64,000 nt of DNA from a virus, in IMG/VR virus record IMGVR_UViG_3300037222_000100, positions 103,870 through 167,869 of that record. One strand, given 5' to 3'. Positions 14,974 through 23,320 of the stretch are shown one piece after another. A program made the position numbers and the translations under genes. The notes beneath the pieces are model-generated. The model did not search any database. It was not told the origin of the DNA and saw nothing but the letters and a program-made list of their open reading frames with translations. How positions within the stretch are numbered: position 1 is the first letter of the stretch; each line of letters begins with the position of its first letter.

Positions 14974-17462
14974 CCCTTGCCTGCCTCATTGACCTGAGCC
15001 CAAATCTCAGGCGTCGAGAGATGCGTCTGTTCGGTGATGTGCTGCATGAGCGTTTGACCCGGCTGCCCCGTGAGTCTCTCTCCGGTCTGAGGATGCGTGA
15101 ACCACGGCGAGCGTAGGACGGCACTCGTCTTGCGCGCAAGCACCTGGTAGGGGACCTTGGTCTGTGGCGAGTGGACCTGTTCGTCCCATTCTTCGCCCAC
15201 CTGGGTACGGACGGGCTGCGTGTTGCGCCACCAATCGGGAGCCTGTTTCGCCCACGCATCGCCCTTGAGGTTCTGTTCCTTTTCCTGCCAGTCGATGGAG
15301 TCGTGTGGCACCGGGTCCAGGACGCGAATGCCGGAGTGATCCTGGTGCGTGCCTTCGCCCGTGCGCTTGTTGTCCCACATGCCCCACTGGAAGGCTCCTA
15401 GCGGGACGTGGCCGTAGCCTGCCGCGTCTCGACCGGCTCCCAGTTCGCGCTCGAACTTGAAGTAGTCACGGTTGTTCATCTCCTTCTCGTAGCTCTTGCC
15501 GAGCACGTCCATCATGTGCGTATCGATGGTGGCTAGCTGCGAGGTCATCGGCTGAAGCAAGAGCCATGCGAACGATGCGCACTTCGGACCTGCGCCAGGA
15601 ATGCCTAGCTGCATGACGACAGAGCGGAAGTGATGCCCCGTACCGTCATGCTCGTGAACATCTTCGAGCGCTGCCTTGAGTAGCTCGTCAATATGCTGGC
15701 TGATCTGAGCAATGGCCTTGAGATGGGTCCCCATGAACGCGCCATAGCGATCAAGTGTCGGCGGCTTCACCTGCGGTTCGAGCGGGAAGAGACTGTCCTC
15801 TTGCGTGGGCTCCTTCTTGGCTGCCGTAACGTAGTCGGAGTGGTCGAGCTTGGGCTGATGCTCCTTGAGGAAGACTTCAATCTTCTTGGCGATAGCCTTG
15901 TTGGCCAAGTTCTCGATCTCGTAGTGGTTCAACTGCTTCTCCTCAGGCACGCCCTGCTGCGACTCGGTGATCTTGTCCTGCTCTTCCTGTTCCCAATCGT
16001 ACATCTCGCGCTGCGCTCGCTCCTGGGCAGCTTTCCATCCAGCCTGTGGATCGCGCTGGTAGATGAGCGACTCGAACTTCGGCAGGAGCTTGAAGTACGG
16101 CCTGTGTGAGAAGCGAGCATCCTCTCCGAAGTTCTTGACGTTGTGAGCCTGACGCTTGTTCTCCAGCGTGTTCCAGTAGACGACCGGATCGGTGACACTC
16201 GATGGGACCGTCGAGATGTCCTGGTAGTGGACCGTGTTCCAACGCAGGTCCTTCTGCGGACTCAGGAGCACGACGCGGAAGGCATTGACGATGGCCTGCT
16301 TCATGCGCTCGTAGTCGGGCTCGTTCTCGCCCGTCCTCAGGCTGGCCCACTCGGTATCGATGAGCTTCGCTGTGTCCATGACCTGCTGAGACTCCAGCGG
16401 GTCGCCGTGATGGAGGTAGGCGTTGGGTTCCTGTGCCTGCACGCCCGACTCCCATCCCTCGTTCGGATCGGCGAAGGTTGGATCGACCGTCCCTGCCGCG
16501 ACGTGACTGAAGCTGGTGCCCGGAACATAGTTGTAGGTCGGTTGAAGTCCTAGCGCCTCTTGCTGATGCGGAGCCACATTGTCCTGGGGCAGACCGACCG
16601 GTTTCGAGGGCTTGATGGCGGGCATGGCCACCGGAGCGACCGACTGGGAGGGATGCACCCCTGAGAAGCCCGGAGAGACACCCTCAGCGCGCTGTGCGGG
16701 CTCGTAGAACTCAGGGAACAGCGCCACCTTCTGCGGGCCAAAGTGACGGTAGTGGGCCGCATATGCGGTCTGACCGATGCACTCGCTGAAGAGGGCCTTC
16801 TGAGCCTCTGCGGAGAGCAGCGGGAAGTGAGCCTGACACGCCTTGTTCTCTCCCTCCCATCCGAAGTCGCCGCCTGATACGCCGTGGCCCAGAACGTCGT
16901 GGACGATGCGAAAGGCGACGTTCTGCTCTGGGGTCCAAAGAGGATGCTCGCTGTTGGCGCGCGAGACTTGGAAATGCTGGCGTTTGTGGATGTCGTCAGT
17001 CATCGCCTGCGCGTGCGGGTAGGGCTCTGGGTCGTTGACCTCCTCGATATGAAGCTGATTGCGCAGGACATCGGCTCGACGCATGGAATCGTCGGCTAGC
17101 TCTTTGTACGCTGCTGCTGCCTTCGGATCGTAGACAGGGGCCTTGGCGTAGGCTTCTGCGATGGGCTGAAGCTGATCGGTCCAGTCGGTCCTCCACATGC
17201 CGATCCTCTCCATCGCTGCGCTGCGCATATGGTTCTTGCGCTCGACCGCGAGCAGGAGATTGCGAACGGCCATCTCCTCGTCTGGGCCGGTCTTCTCGAT
17301 GTCCTCCCCGTGAGCGTTTGTTGCCGAGGCGACGTACTCGTCATCCTTCTTGTCGAACTTGACCTTCTTCATCGACCAGCCAGCATTACCGATCTGTGTG
17401 TAGAGGTCTACGAGGCTACTGGTGTAGCCCTGGAAGACGCCAGTGACGTTGATGCGAGACAT
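14970..17462 (-). CDS. 830-aa late protein: HDxxGH domain plus HhH-GPD-like DNA glycosylase motif
   Basis: Start at 17462, overlapping the upstream stop (TGATG). Residues about 140-265 carry HDVLGHGVSGGDFGWEGE and further His/Cys, a possible metal site of unknown family. Residues about 395-405 contain TSFSHVAA, a motif shared with other late proteins. Near 635-675 it reads GIPGAGPKCASF, then, after about 15 residues, IDTHMMDVLG. This matches the helix-hairpin-helix PGxGxK and the catalytic Asp (xDTHxxR/D) of EndoIII-type DNA glycosylases in order and near-identical spacing. Probably a virion or injected multidomain protein. The glycosylase call is inference. Confidence 0.75.
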   Translation of the reverse strand: MSRINVTGVFQGYTSSLVDLYTQIGNAGWSMKKVKFDKKDDEYVASATNAHGEDIEKTGPDEEMAVRNLLLAVERKNHMRSAAMERIGMWRTDWTDQLQPIAEAYAKAPVYDPKAAAAYKELADDSMRRADVLRNQLHIEEVNDPEPYPHAQAMTDDIHKRQHFQVSRANSEHPLWTPEQNVAFRIVHDVLGHGVSGGDFGWEGENKACQAHFPLLSAEAQKALFSECIGQTAYAAHYRHFGPQKVALFPEFYEPAQRAEGVSPGFSGVHPSQSVAPVAMPAIKPSKPVGLPQDNVAPHQQEALGLQPTYNYVPGTSFSHVAAGTVDPTFADPNEGWESGVQAQEPNAYLHHGDPLESQQVMDTAKLIDTEWASLRTGENEPDYERMKQAIVNAFRVVLLSPQKDLRWNTVHYQDISTVPSSVTDPVVYWNTLENKRQAHNVKNFGEDARFSHRPYFKLLPKFESLIYQRDPQAGWKAAQERAQREMYDWEQEEQDKITESQQGVPEEKQLNHYEIENLANKAIAKKIEVFLKEHQPKLDHSDYVTAAKKEPTQEDSLFPLEPQVKPPTLDRYGAFMGTHLKAIAQISQHIDELLKAALEDVHEHDGTGHHFRSVVMQLGIPGAGPKCASFAWLLLQPMTSQLATIDTHMMDVLGKSYEKEMNNRDYFKFERELGAGRDAAGYGHVPLGAFQWGMWDNKRTGEGTHQDHSGIRVLDPVPHDSIDWQEKEQNLKGDAWAKQAPDWWRNTQPVRTQVGEEWDEQVHSPQTKVPYQVLARKTSAVLRSPWFTHPQTGERLTGQPGQTLMQHITEQTHLSTPEIWAQVNEAGKG

Positions 17463-17812
17463 CAAGCCCGTCCTCTACGACCTCGGCAATTGACAAGACG
17501 CGCCTGTGCTTCTTCAAGTCGTTCTAGCCTTCGTTGACCCAGATGAGGCTTGAGCCGCTGTAGCGCGACGGCAACGGAGGTAGCTTGATGCAGTGTCCAC
17601 CGCCATGTGGGCTTCTTTCCGATCTTGGACTCGAAAGCATACGGCCCATTGAGTGTGCCACCCGCGATGCTTTGAACGCGAGCTAGAATATCCTGGTCCG
17701 TAGACTCGATAGCTAAGCCAACAGAATTGACGTTCGTGAAGAGGAAGCAGCCCTCGCCCTCAAACAGGCCAGCGAGCCAAGCCCAATCTATGCTTGATGA
17801 CATTTGATCCAT
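17462..17812 (-). CDS. Single-motif LAGLIDADG homing endonuclease
   Basis: 116 aa. LAGLFEGEGCF at about 11-21 is the LAGLIDADG helix, so the enzyme should act as a homodimer. Ends in basic GRRGRA. Starts with the late signature (CCATAATGGTTG) and couples to the 830-aa gene by a 1-nt overlap. It appears to have borrowed that gene's promoter position. Confidence 0.85.
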   Translation of the reverse strand: MDQMSSSIDWAWLAGLFEGEGCFLFTNVNSVGLAIESTDQDILARVQSIAGGTLNGPYAFESKIGKKPTWRWTLHQATSVAVALQRLKPHLGQRRLERLEEAQARLVNCRGRRGRA

Positions 17813-17887
17813 CAACCATTATGGTAGCGCACGCGCGTAGATAGAACCCCATCGTATAGATGAGAGCCCCGTAGCCAGCGCGCAGAT

Positions 17888-18022
17888 TCATTCCCTAACG
17901 GGATTGAATGCAACCTGGAAATCTTCCGTAGACACACTTGAGAAGCCGTGCTTACCTTTTCCAGACCATAAAAAGTAGTGTACCGTCGTCCCAAATGCCC
18001 ATTCCCAACCGACTGTCTTCAT
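17888..18022 (-). CDS. 44-aa protein after the lysin gene
   Basis: MKTVGWEWAFGTTVHYFLWSG..., one nt after the lysin stop with GGAAATAAG before the ATG. Aromatic-rich; could be a small membrane-associated lysis helper, but this is a guess. Confidence 0.5.
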   Translation of the reverse strand: MKTVGWEWAFGTTVHYFLWSGKGKHGFSSVSTEDFQVAFNPVRE

Positions 18023-18023
18023 C

Positions 18024-18491
18024 TTATTTCCTTGGTAGGGTAGCGCGAAGACGAATGATCTGTACGCGATCAAAGCTATGCGACTTCGGACGGCTACGGA
18101 AGTTCAGGTGGTGAAACTCTACGCCCGACTTATAGGGCTGGAAAAGGTCCCATCCGTGACGTTTGGCATGCAAGATCATCCTAGCGACATCACCATCGTT
18201 GACATCGATGCCCTGTTGCCACCATTCGAGCTTGCGGCCGATGGGTCCAGCGTAAGGTACGCCGTCGCTACGAAGCTCGTGAGTCGAGCGACCAGGGGGG
18301 TTAGCGGTACCAGCCGGAAGCGTTTCGAATAGCTCGCGCTGTGTATGCTTACCATGCGCGTGCAGAATCGCCTTGGCATCATCGCCGCGATAGATGCTGT
18401 TGACGGTGGCGTTAGACCATTTGGCCAAGAGAGCGAAGTAAGGACCGATGGCCGGATTGGACGGGCATCCTTGGATGACTACGAAGCTCAT
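18024..18491 (-). CDS. M15-like D-Ala-D-Ala peptidase domain (endolysin candidate)
   Basis: 155 aa. Zinc-ligand layout of a M15 (VanY/DacC-like) peptidase: His in RSTHELRSDGVPY, Asp in WWQQGIDVND, His in VEFHHLNF, with the long GW..FQPY segment between. This arrangement recurs in actinophage lysins cutting peptidoglycan peptides. No wall-binding domain is attached. The first strand (SFVVIQGCPSN) resembles a short cell-wall-type prefix. Start overlaps the upstream gene (TAATG). Confidence 0.75.
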   Translation of the reverse strand: MSFVVIQGCPSNPAIGPYFALLAKWSNATVNSIYRGDDAKAILHAHGKHTQRELFETLPAGTANPPGRSTHELRSDGVPYAGPIGRKLEWWQQGIDVNDGDVARMILHAKRHGWDLFQPYKSGVEFHHLNFRSRPKSHSFDRVQIIRLRATLPRK

Positions 18492-19117
18492 TAGGTGCCC
18501 GTCACGATGTCGGTGATGGTGACGGCATCAGTCGATTCGTGGATTTCCGCAGTCGATGACAGGAGGGATTCGAAGAGCATGATGCCACCGTTCTGTGCGT
18601 TGAAGATTCCGATCTTGGCAAGGATTACCGGAGTCACATCTTCGGCGTTAGCCGTGAAGGTCGCTTCGACCTTGTATTTGTTCGCCCCGAGATACGTGAA
18701 GGTCGCGAGTGCGCGAAGGAGTCCGCCTCCTGCTTTTTTGATCTCGCCTTTGAGCGTTTCGTTTTCGGCTTTCGGTTCTACTGCGTCCGCTGAGACAGCC
18801 AGCCAGGCAGCCGGGGTAGCACCAGAGGCGATGGAGAAAGCGAGCCCTTCAGCAGGCGTTTCCGCCGCAGCGCCTCCTCGTGTTGCTCCCGGCGTCTCCC
18901 ATCGAGCGACAGTCAGCACCGTGGCCGTGTTCGACAGTATCGTGCCGACGACAGCGCCCGTGTAGACATCCTGGCCAGCGAACTGATTGACGCCCCAGCC
19001 GGGAGCACCAGAGACTTTGAGGGTCGTCCCTGTTGTCGTTGTGGACGTGCCCGTGAAGCCGTTGGTGGCGTCTCCGAGTGCGTTCGCCCAGAGTCCTTTG
19101 CCCTTGGTCGTGATCAT
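18491..19117 (-). CDS. Structural (fibre/minor tail) protein
   Basis: 208 aa, Thr/Ala/Gly-rich, beta-structured (FTGTSTTTTGTTLKVSG), with a C-terminal half EVEATFTANAEDVTPVILAKIGIFNAQNG typical of tail-fibre-like phage proteins. It begins with the late signature variant GATAACAAGTGAG and directly precedes the lysin. Confidence 0.6.
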   Translation of the reverse strand: MITTKGKGLWANALGDATNGFTGTSTTTTGTTLKVSGAPGWGVNQFAGQDVYTGAVVGTILSNTATVLTVARWETPGATRGGAAAETPAEGLAFSIASGATPAAWLAVSADAVEPKAENETLKGEIKKAGGGLLRALATFTYLGANKYKVEATFTANAEDVTPVILAKIGIFNAQNGGIMLFESLLSSTAEIHESTDAVTITDIVTGT

Positions 19118-19141
19118 CTCACTTGTTATCTCCTCGAAGGG

Positions 19142-19297
19142 CTAGCATTTACCGTGATGGTTGCCGTTGGTGGCGGCACGACGTAGCTCATCAAGAATGC
19201 GGCGGTCTTGCTCAGAGGCAGTAAGGTCCGCTACGGCGATGAGACGACGCCAGTCCTCGACGGTCAGTTCAGCAGCGTGCAGATCGGCGGACAGCAT
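19142..19297 (-). CDS. 51-aa helical protein
   Basis: MLSADLHAAELTVEDWRRLIAVADLTASEQ..., ending NGNHHGKC. The late start signature GCTAATGTGTG sits before the ATG. It lies between the homing gene and the structural gene. Unknown function. Confidence 0.65.
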   Translation of the reverse strand: MLSADLHAAELTVEDWRRLIAVADLTASEQDRRILDELRRAATNGNHHGKC

Positions 19298-19332
19298 CAC
19301 ACATTAGCCACCGTTTCCTGTACAATGTAGGT

Positions 19333-19740
19333 ATGAAGCTAGCCTCCACAGATGCGGCCTACATCGCTGGATTCCTCGATGGTGAGGGATCGATCATGCT
19401 CTATCGCCGAAAGGATCGAGGCAAGGTTGAACTCCGAATCACCGCGACCAATACACATCGCGAGATTCTAGAGTGGATCATGTCCACAACAGGATGTGGT
19501 TCTATCATCGCGCAAGGGCAGCCTAACCCCGATAAGCACTATCCAGCTTGGCATTGGCGCATCAAGCCATCTGATTGCGTAGCCCTTCTTGAGGTCGTTC
19601 GACCCTACCTGCGACTCAAGGCATCGCAAGCTGATCTTGCCATGGAGTTCCAACAACGATCAGATACCGAGGGCAACGGGCTCTGGCAAGAAGACTATCG
19701 TGAGAGGATGGCTGCACTCAATCGCAGCAAGTGGCGGTGA
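19333..19740 (+). CDS. Single-motif LAGLIDADG homing endonuclease
   Basis: 135 aa. AYIAGFLDGEGSIMLYRR carries the LAGLIDADG helix. It is followed by a family-typical SxTGCGSI and an HWRIK strand. TACAAT (19321-19326) lies 6 nt before the ATG, so it has its own leaderless promoter. It ends one base before the stop of the opposing virion gene. Confidence 0.9.
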   Translation: MKLASTDAAYIAGFLDGEGSIMLYRRKDRGKVELRITATNTHREILEWIMSTTGCGSIIAQGQPNPDKHYPAWHWRIKPSDCVALLEVVRPYLRLKASQADLAMEFQQRSDTEGNGLWQEDYRERMAALNRSKWR

Positions 19741-20655
19741 TCAACCGCCGGATTTTATTTCAAGTTCCCAAGGAAATTCTATGACGTTGCCGCTTTCCAC
19801 GTTGATCACGGAGAAGACGCGGTGATCGAACATGACCGGCTTGAGCGAGAACGGCGATGTGCCGACAGGGGCCTGAACGGCACCAGTAGACTGTTTGTAG
19901 AAGGCCGGGACGGTGACGACCGAAGTCGTGTTGCTCGTGATGAGGCCCCAGATTTCTGTCGCTTCTGTCGGGACGATGATCTTGAGACGTTCGCCTTTGG
20001 TTTTTTTGTCTGAGGCAGTAAGCGGAGTGGCAGTGACTTTACCTTCTGTGGCAGTTACAGAGACAAGCGGTGAACCTGTAGCGGCCGAAAGGAGTTTCTG
20101 AGTGTGGATGCCCCACTCGGTAATCGCCAGCGAAGATTCTGCTTTGATTTTGCCGGTCGAGACGAGCTTTGGTTTACCTTCGCCGTTAGGTGTCGTGGTG
20201 TTGGTAGCTTCGACGGCTTCTGTCGCGTTCGGAGCCGCGAGAGTCTGAAGCTTGATGTCCTTTTCGCTGGCTGCTGTTGCGCCGGTTCCCCATGCTTGCC
20301 ACTTGAGGTTAGGGAAGAGATTGAAAGACGCTTCTGATGCTGCGTCAACTACCCAGTCCTCAGCGAGCGCAAGTACACCGACGTTGGTGACGAGGCCAGA
20401 GCCGAGATTGTGCTGCTCTACGATCTCGCCGAATGGGTTGCGCACGATGGCGCTGAGGCGGGTCTGAAGGAAGTACCGGCTAAAGAGATTGGCCTCGCCC
20501 TGGTCTTTCGAGAAAGCGACGCGACCGAGGCCGGGAATGCCGAACTGACGAACGCGACGAGCCTTGGTCTTCTTCTGCGCCGATCCGTAGTGCTTGACCA
20601 CTCGCGGCTGCATGTCAGCGGAGAGGCCGACTCCTGGGGTCTGTGTCTTTGCCAT
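19741..20655 (-). CDS. 304-aa virion protein
   Basis: Basic N-terminus (KTQTPGVGLSADMQPRVVKHYGSAQKKTKARR), then a domain with NPFGEIVEQHNLGSGLVTNVGVLALAEDW and beta-rich Ala/Thr repeats, ending FPWELEIKSGG. Such RNPFGE..GSGLVTNVG segments occur in tail-tip or fibre-adapter proteins, but I cannot name the family. Strong late signature GGTAATAGGCG at the start. Confidence 0.65.
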   Translation of the reverse strand: MAKTQTPGVGLSADMQPRVVKHYGSAQKKTKARRVRQFGIPGLGRVAFSKDQGEANLFSRYFLQTRLSAIVRNPFGEIVEQHNLGSGLVTNVGVLALAEDWVVDAASEASFNLFPNLKWQAWGTGATAASEKDIKLQTLAAPNATEAVEATNTTTPNGEGKPKLVSTGKIKAESSLAITEWGIHTQKLLSAATGSPLVSVTATEGKVTATPLTASDKKTKGERLKIIVPTEATEIWGLITSNTTSVVTVPAFYKQSTGAVQAPVGTSPFSLKPVMFDHRVFSVINVESGNVIEFPWELEIKSGG

Positions 20656-20730
20656 CGCCTATTACCTTGCGTCGCTCCTTCTTTTGAAGGTATGCGGCAT
20701 AGCAGCATGCTCCGGAGAGTAATAGATGCG

Positions 20731-21114
20731 ATGGCCTCATCCTTTCTCCCGGCAAAGAAGAATCTGCCCATATGGCAGGAAAGCACGTTCAGGTACCAGT
20801 TCGAATGGAAAGACGACGACGGCAAATCCGTCAAACCGCATGACCTCACTGGCTACACGGGTCGGGCCATTCTCAAAGGAGACGACGGGTCCGAACTCGA
20901 ACTGACGACCGAAAACGGAGGCATCCACTTTGGCGGCATCTCGGACGAACCAACCAACGGTCTAGTCGAAATCTATCTGACCAAGGCTCAGACCGAAGCG
21001 CTCACTTGGAAAAAGCGAGCTAGCTTCACACTCAAAGTGGTCGAACCGAATCCGCCAAACGACGACTTCCCGCTGCTCACTGGCAGATTTTTCTTGGCCG
21101 GACCTCCGCGCTAG
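20731..21114 (+). CDS. Small beta-sandwich structural protein
   Basis: 127 aa: TFRYQFEWKDDDGKSV...DLTGYTGRAILKGDDG, then GIHFGG...GLVEIYLT and SFTLKVVE...LLTGRFF. The order dGxxxDLTGYxgR ... LLxGxxxl fits small baseplate or fibre-base beta-sandwich proteins of phages. Late signature AGTAATAGATGCG before ATG. Divergent from the 304-aa gene. Confidence 0.65.
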   Translation: MASSFLPAKKNLPIWQESTFRYQFEWKDDDGKSVKPHDLTGYTGRAILKGDDGSELELTTENGGIHFGGISDEPTNGLVEIYLTKAQTEALTWKKRASFTLKVVEPNPPNDDFPLLTGRFFLAGPPR

Positions 21115-21650
21115 GGTCGATAACGCGCGAGGATTTCATCCGCGAAAGCGATGAGGTCTTTTACTCTCGCCCCCGCCGGATGCTTGCCGGACCATAACTC
21201 AAGGTTCGTGGGACGGTTGTCGTGACGAATGAGATTCTTGTGATGAACCGTCTCATCTGGGAAGAGGGCTCGACCAAGGTGCTTTTCCATGACGAGACGA
21301 TGCTTGGGCGTTTTCTTCGTCCCAACGATCACATATCCTTCATCATTGATGAATCCTGATCCGTTGGATTTGCGCTTGCGAAGTCGTCGTTTGAGAGGCT
21401 TGCCTTGGAATTGTTGCAGATAATGCCCATTGCAGAGGCCCTTTGCCTTGACGGGTTCTGAGCAACCGCGCACAGAACAGATTGCGCCCGTACAAGCGTG
21501 TGGCGGTGCATGTATTTGGAGGGGTTTCAAAGGCTTCCCGTGCAGTTGTTGCCGATAGTGCGGCTCACAAAGACCCTTAGTGCAAGCAGGACGTTCGCAT
21601 CCCAAAAACGCACAAATCACCATGCCATCAAGTTTAGCAGCGCCAGACAT
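21111..21650 (-). CDS. HNH homing endonuclease with two Cys/His knuckles
   Basis: 179 aa. Two N-terminal knuckles (CAFLGCERP...GLCEPHY and CSVRGCSEP...GLCNGHY), then an HNH_3-type core: HRLVMEKHLGRAL..DETVHHKN..R.DNRPTNLELW. Convergent with the structural gene, overlapping by 4 nt. Probably a mobile insertion between structural genes. Confidence 0.92.
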   Translation of the reverse strand: MSGAAKLDGMVICAFLGCERPACTKGLCEPHYRQQLHGKPLKPLQIHAPPHACTGAICSVRGCSEPVKAKGLCNGHYLQQFQGKPLKRRLRKRKSNGSGFINDEGYVIVGTKKTPKHRLVMEKHLGRALFPDETVHHKNLIRHDNRPTNLELWSGKHPAGARVKDLIAFADEILARYRP

Positions 21651-21712
21651 TACAGGATCACTGTAAGGACCCGTACGCCGAGAAAGAGGCGGCTCCGCGC
21701 GAGTAATGAGTA

Positions 21713-22453
21713 ATGGCCCTCCCTGAGCTTATAGCCAACTCGCCCAACCCTGGCGTACGTGAACCGTTGACAACGCTCGCCGAAGCACTCAGCGAAGCGG
21801 GTCTTAGTCTCAAACTCACTGCCAAACTTCCTACGGCGCTTCAAGGGCCAGGACAGACACGATTGCTCATAGACAACGAGATCATTCTGATCGAAGCAAC
21901 GAGCGAAACGACAGTGACCATCCTCGAACGGGGAGCGGAGGGATCGACCAAAAAAGCACACGTCAGCGGTTCGCAGGTCTACCATATCCTCACTACCGAA
22001 GGAGCGAAGCGTGCATTGACACTGGGCGCAAGCACTGCGGGCTCGGCATATCGCTCATCTCTTCAGAAAATCCCTACCGCCAGTGGCACACGCGTCAAAC
22101 TTGACAAAGTGCTATTTGATCTTGGAGCAAATTTCAACATCGCTGAAGGATTTTATGTTGTCCCGGTAGCCGGGTATTACTCGGTAACTGGGGTCGCAAG
22201 CATCGCCCTTACTGCGGTAGCCGAAGCGACCTTTATCGTTGCTATCGGTGTCAACGGTATCGAACGAATTCGCGGTCATCGATTCGAAGCTAAACCCGGC
22301 GCTCCGGGGTTGGAGAATGGAACGGCAGCAGGAATCTTGCAATTAGCCAAAGGCGATAAAGTGGAATTGATCGCTTGGCAATTCACAGGAGCCGAACGAG
22401 AACTTGAGATCGCCGAAACCGAGAATCGACTCGATGTGGTAAGGATGGCATAA
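21713..22453 (+). CDS. Tail-fibre protein with C1q-like jelly-roll head
   Basis: 246 aa. N-terminal about 100 residues (MALPELIANSPNPGV...TRLLIDNEIILIE) are shared with the next gene and probably form the attachment part. The C-terminal part LDKVLFDLGANFN...GFYVVPVAGYYSVTG...LQLAKGDKVELIAWQ has the strand pattern of C1q/TNF-like trimeric heads, which often bind receptors. Late signature AGTAATGAGTA at the start. TAATG-type overlap with the next gene. Confidence 0.75.
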   Translation: MALPELIANSPNPGVREPLTTLAEALSEAGLSLKLTAKLPTALQGPGQTRLLIDNEIILIEATSETTVTILERGAEGSTKKAHVSGSQVYHILTTEGAKRALTLGASTAGSAYRSSLQKIPTASGTRVKLDKVLFDLGANFNIAEGFYVVPVAGYYSVTGVASIALTAVAEATFIVAIGVNGIERIRGHRFEAKPGAPGLENGTAAGILQLAKGDKVELIAWQFTGAERELEIAETENRLDVVRMA

Positions 22454-23283
22454 TGGCCCTTCCAGAGCTAATCGTCAATTCCCCAACGCCTGGTGTACAG
22501 GAACCGATTGCTACGCTCGCTGAAGCGTTGACTGAAGAAGGCGGCACAGTCAAACTCTCACAGCCGATGCCAGCCGGATTGCAAGGCACGGGACAAACGC
22601 GGCTCCTGATCGACCACGAGATCATCCTTATTGAAGGCTCAGCGAGTCCCAACGTTACGGTGATCACACGAGGGGCAGAGGGTACTGCGAAAGCCATACA
22701 TGCTGTCAACACCAAAGTCTACCACGTACCCACGGCCGAAGGACTGAGACGCGCTCTTGCTCCATCGCTCGTGTCGGCGCTCCCCGGCAGCCCCATCGAT
22801 GGGCAGGAAGTGTACTACCAAAACACGGCTATGGGTGAATCTGGTGTCACCTGGCTGCTTCGCTATCGAGCGGCGTCGGCCTCTACCCACAAGTGGGAGT
22901 TCGTCGGGGGACCGGATTGGACCAAAGGACCATCGGGCACCGTCACGATTACAGCCATCGAAGAAAAACCTTTGGAAGGTGGCCCGGAAATCGTTGTGCC
23001 GCTGACAGGCGATTACGTGGCCAACATGGCAATGAGCATGCAACTCAACGTTGAAGGTCTACAGGAATTGTTCGGTCTGCTTTGCAAGAATGGTGTGGCG
23101 ATTGCTACGCCGATCATCCTCACAACCAATCCAACATTCTCACGCCTAGTGGCTTCGGGAACTAGCGGGCCGATATCACTCGCCGCCGCAGACAAACTGA
23201 CGCTCGCTGGCAAAAACGCTTTCGCTAAATCAGCCGGGTATGGATTGGGCGTTCTATCTCTCTCGCCTATAAGAGTCGGCTAG
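22453..23283 (+). CDS. Paralogous tail-fibre protein
   Basis: 276 aa. Residues 1-105 repeat the N-terminus of the preceding gene (MALPELIVNSPTPGVQ...TRLLIDHEIILIEG...ITRGAEG), but the C-terminal half is different (WEFVGGPDWTKGPSGTVTITAIE ... LAAADKLTLAGKN). This pattern suggests duplication and head-domain exchange. Confidence 0.75.
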   Translation: MALPELIVNSPTPGVQEPIATLAEALTEEGGTVKLSQPMPAGLQGTGQTRLLIDHEIILIEGSASPNVTVITRGAEGTAKAIHAVNTKVYHVPTAEGLRRALAPSLVSALPGSPIDGQEVYYQNTAMGESGVTWLLRYRAASASTHKWEFVGGPDWTKGPSGTVTITAIEEKPLEGGPEIVVPLTGDYVANMAMSMQLNVEGLQELFGLLCKNGVAIATPIILTTNPTFSRLVASGTSGPISLAAADKLTLAGKNAFAKSAGYGLGVLSLSPIRVG

Positions 23284-23320
23284 CGCCCTCTCAGCCCGAT
23301 TCGCTGAGGTAATAGGTGCG

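Noticed and set aside
15157-17537. Several + strand ORFs of 60-138 aa
   Set aside because: Antisense to the 830-aa gene; no promoter, RBS or coupling.
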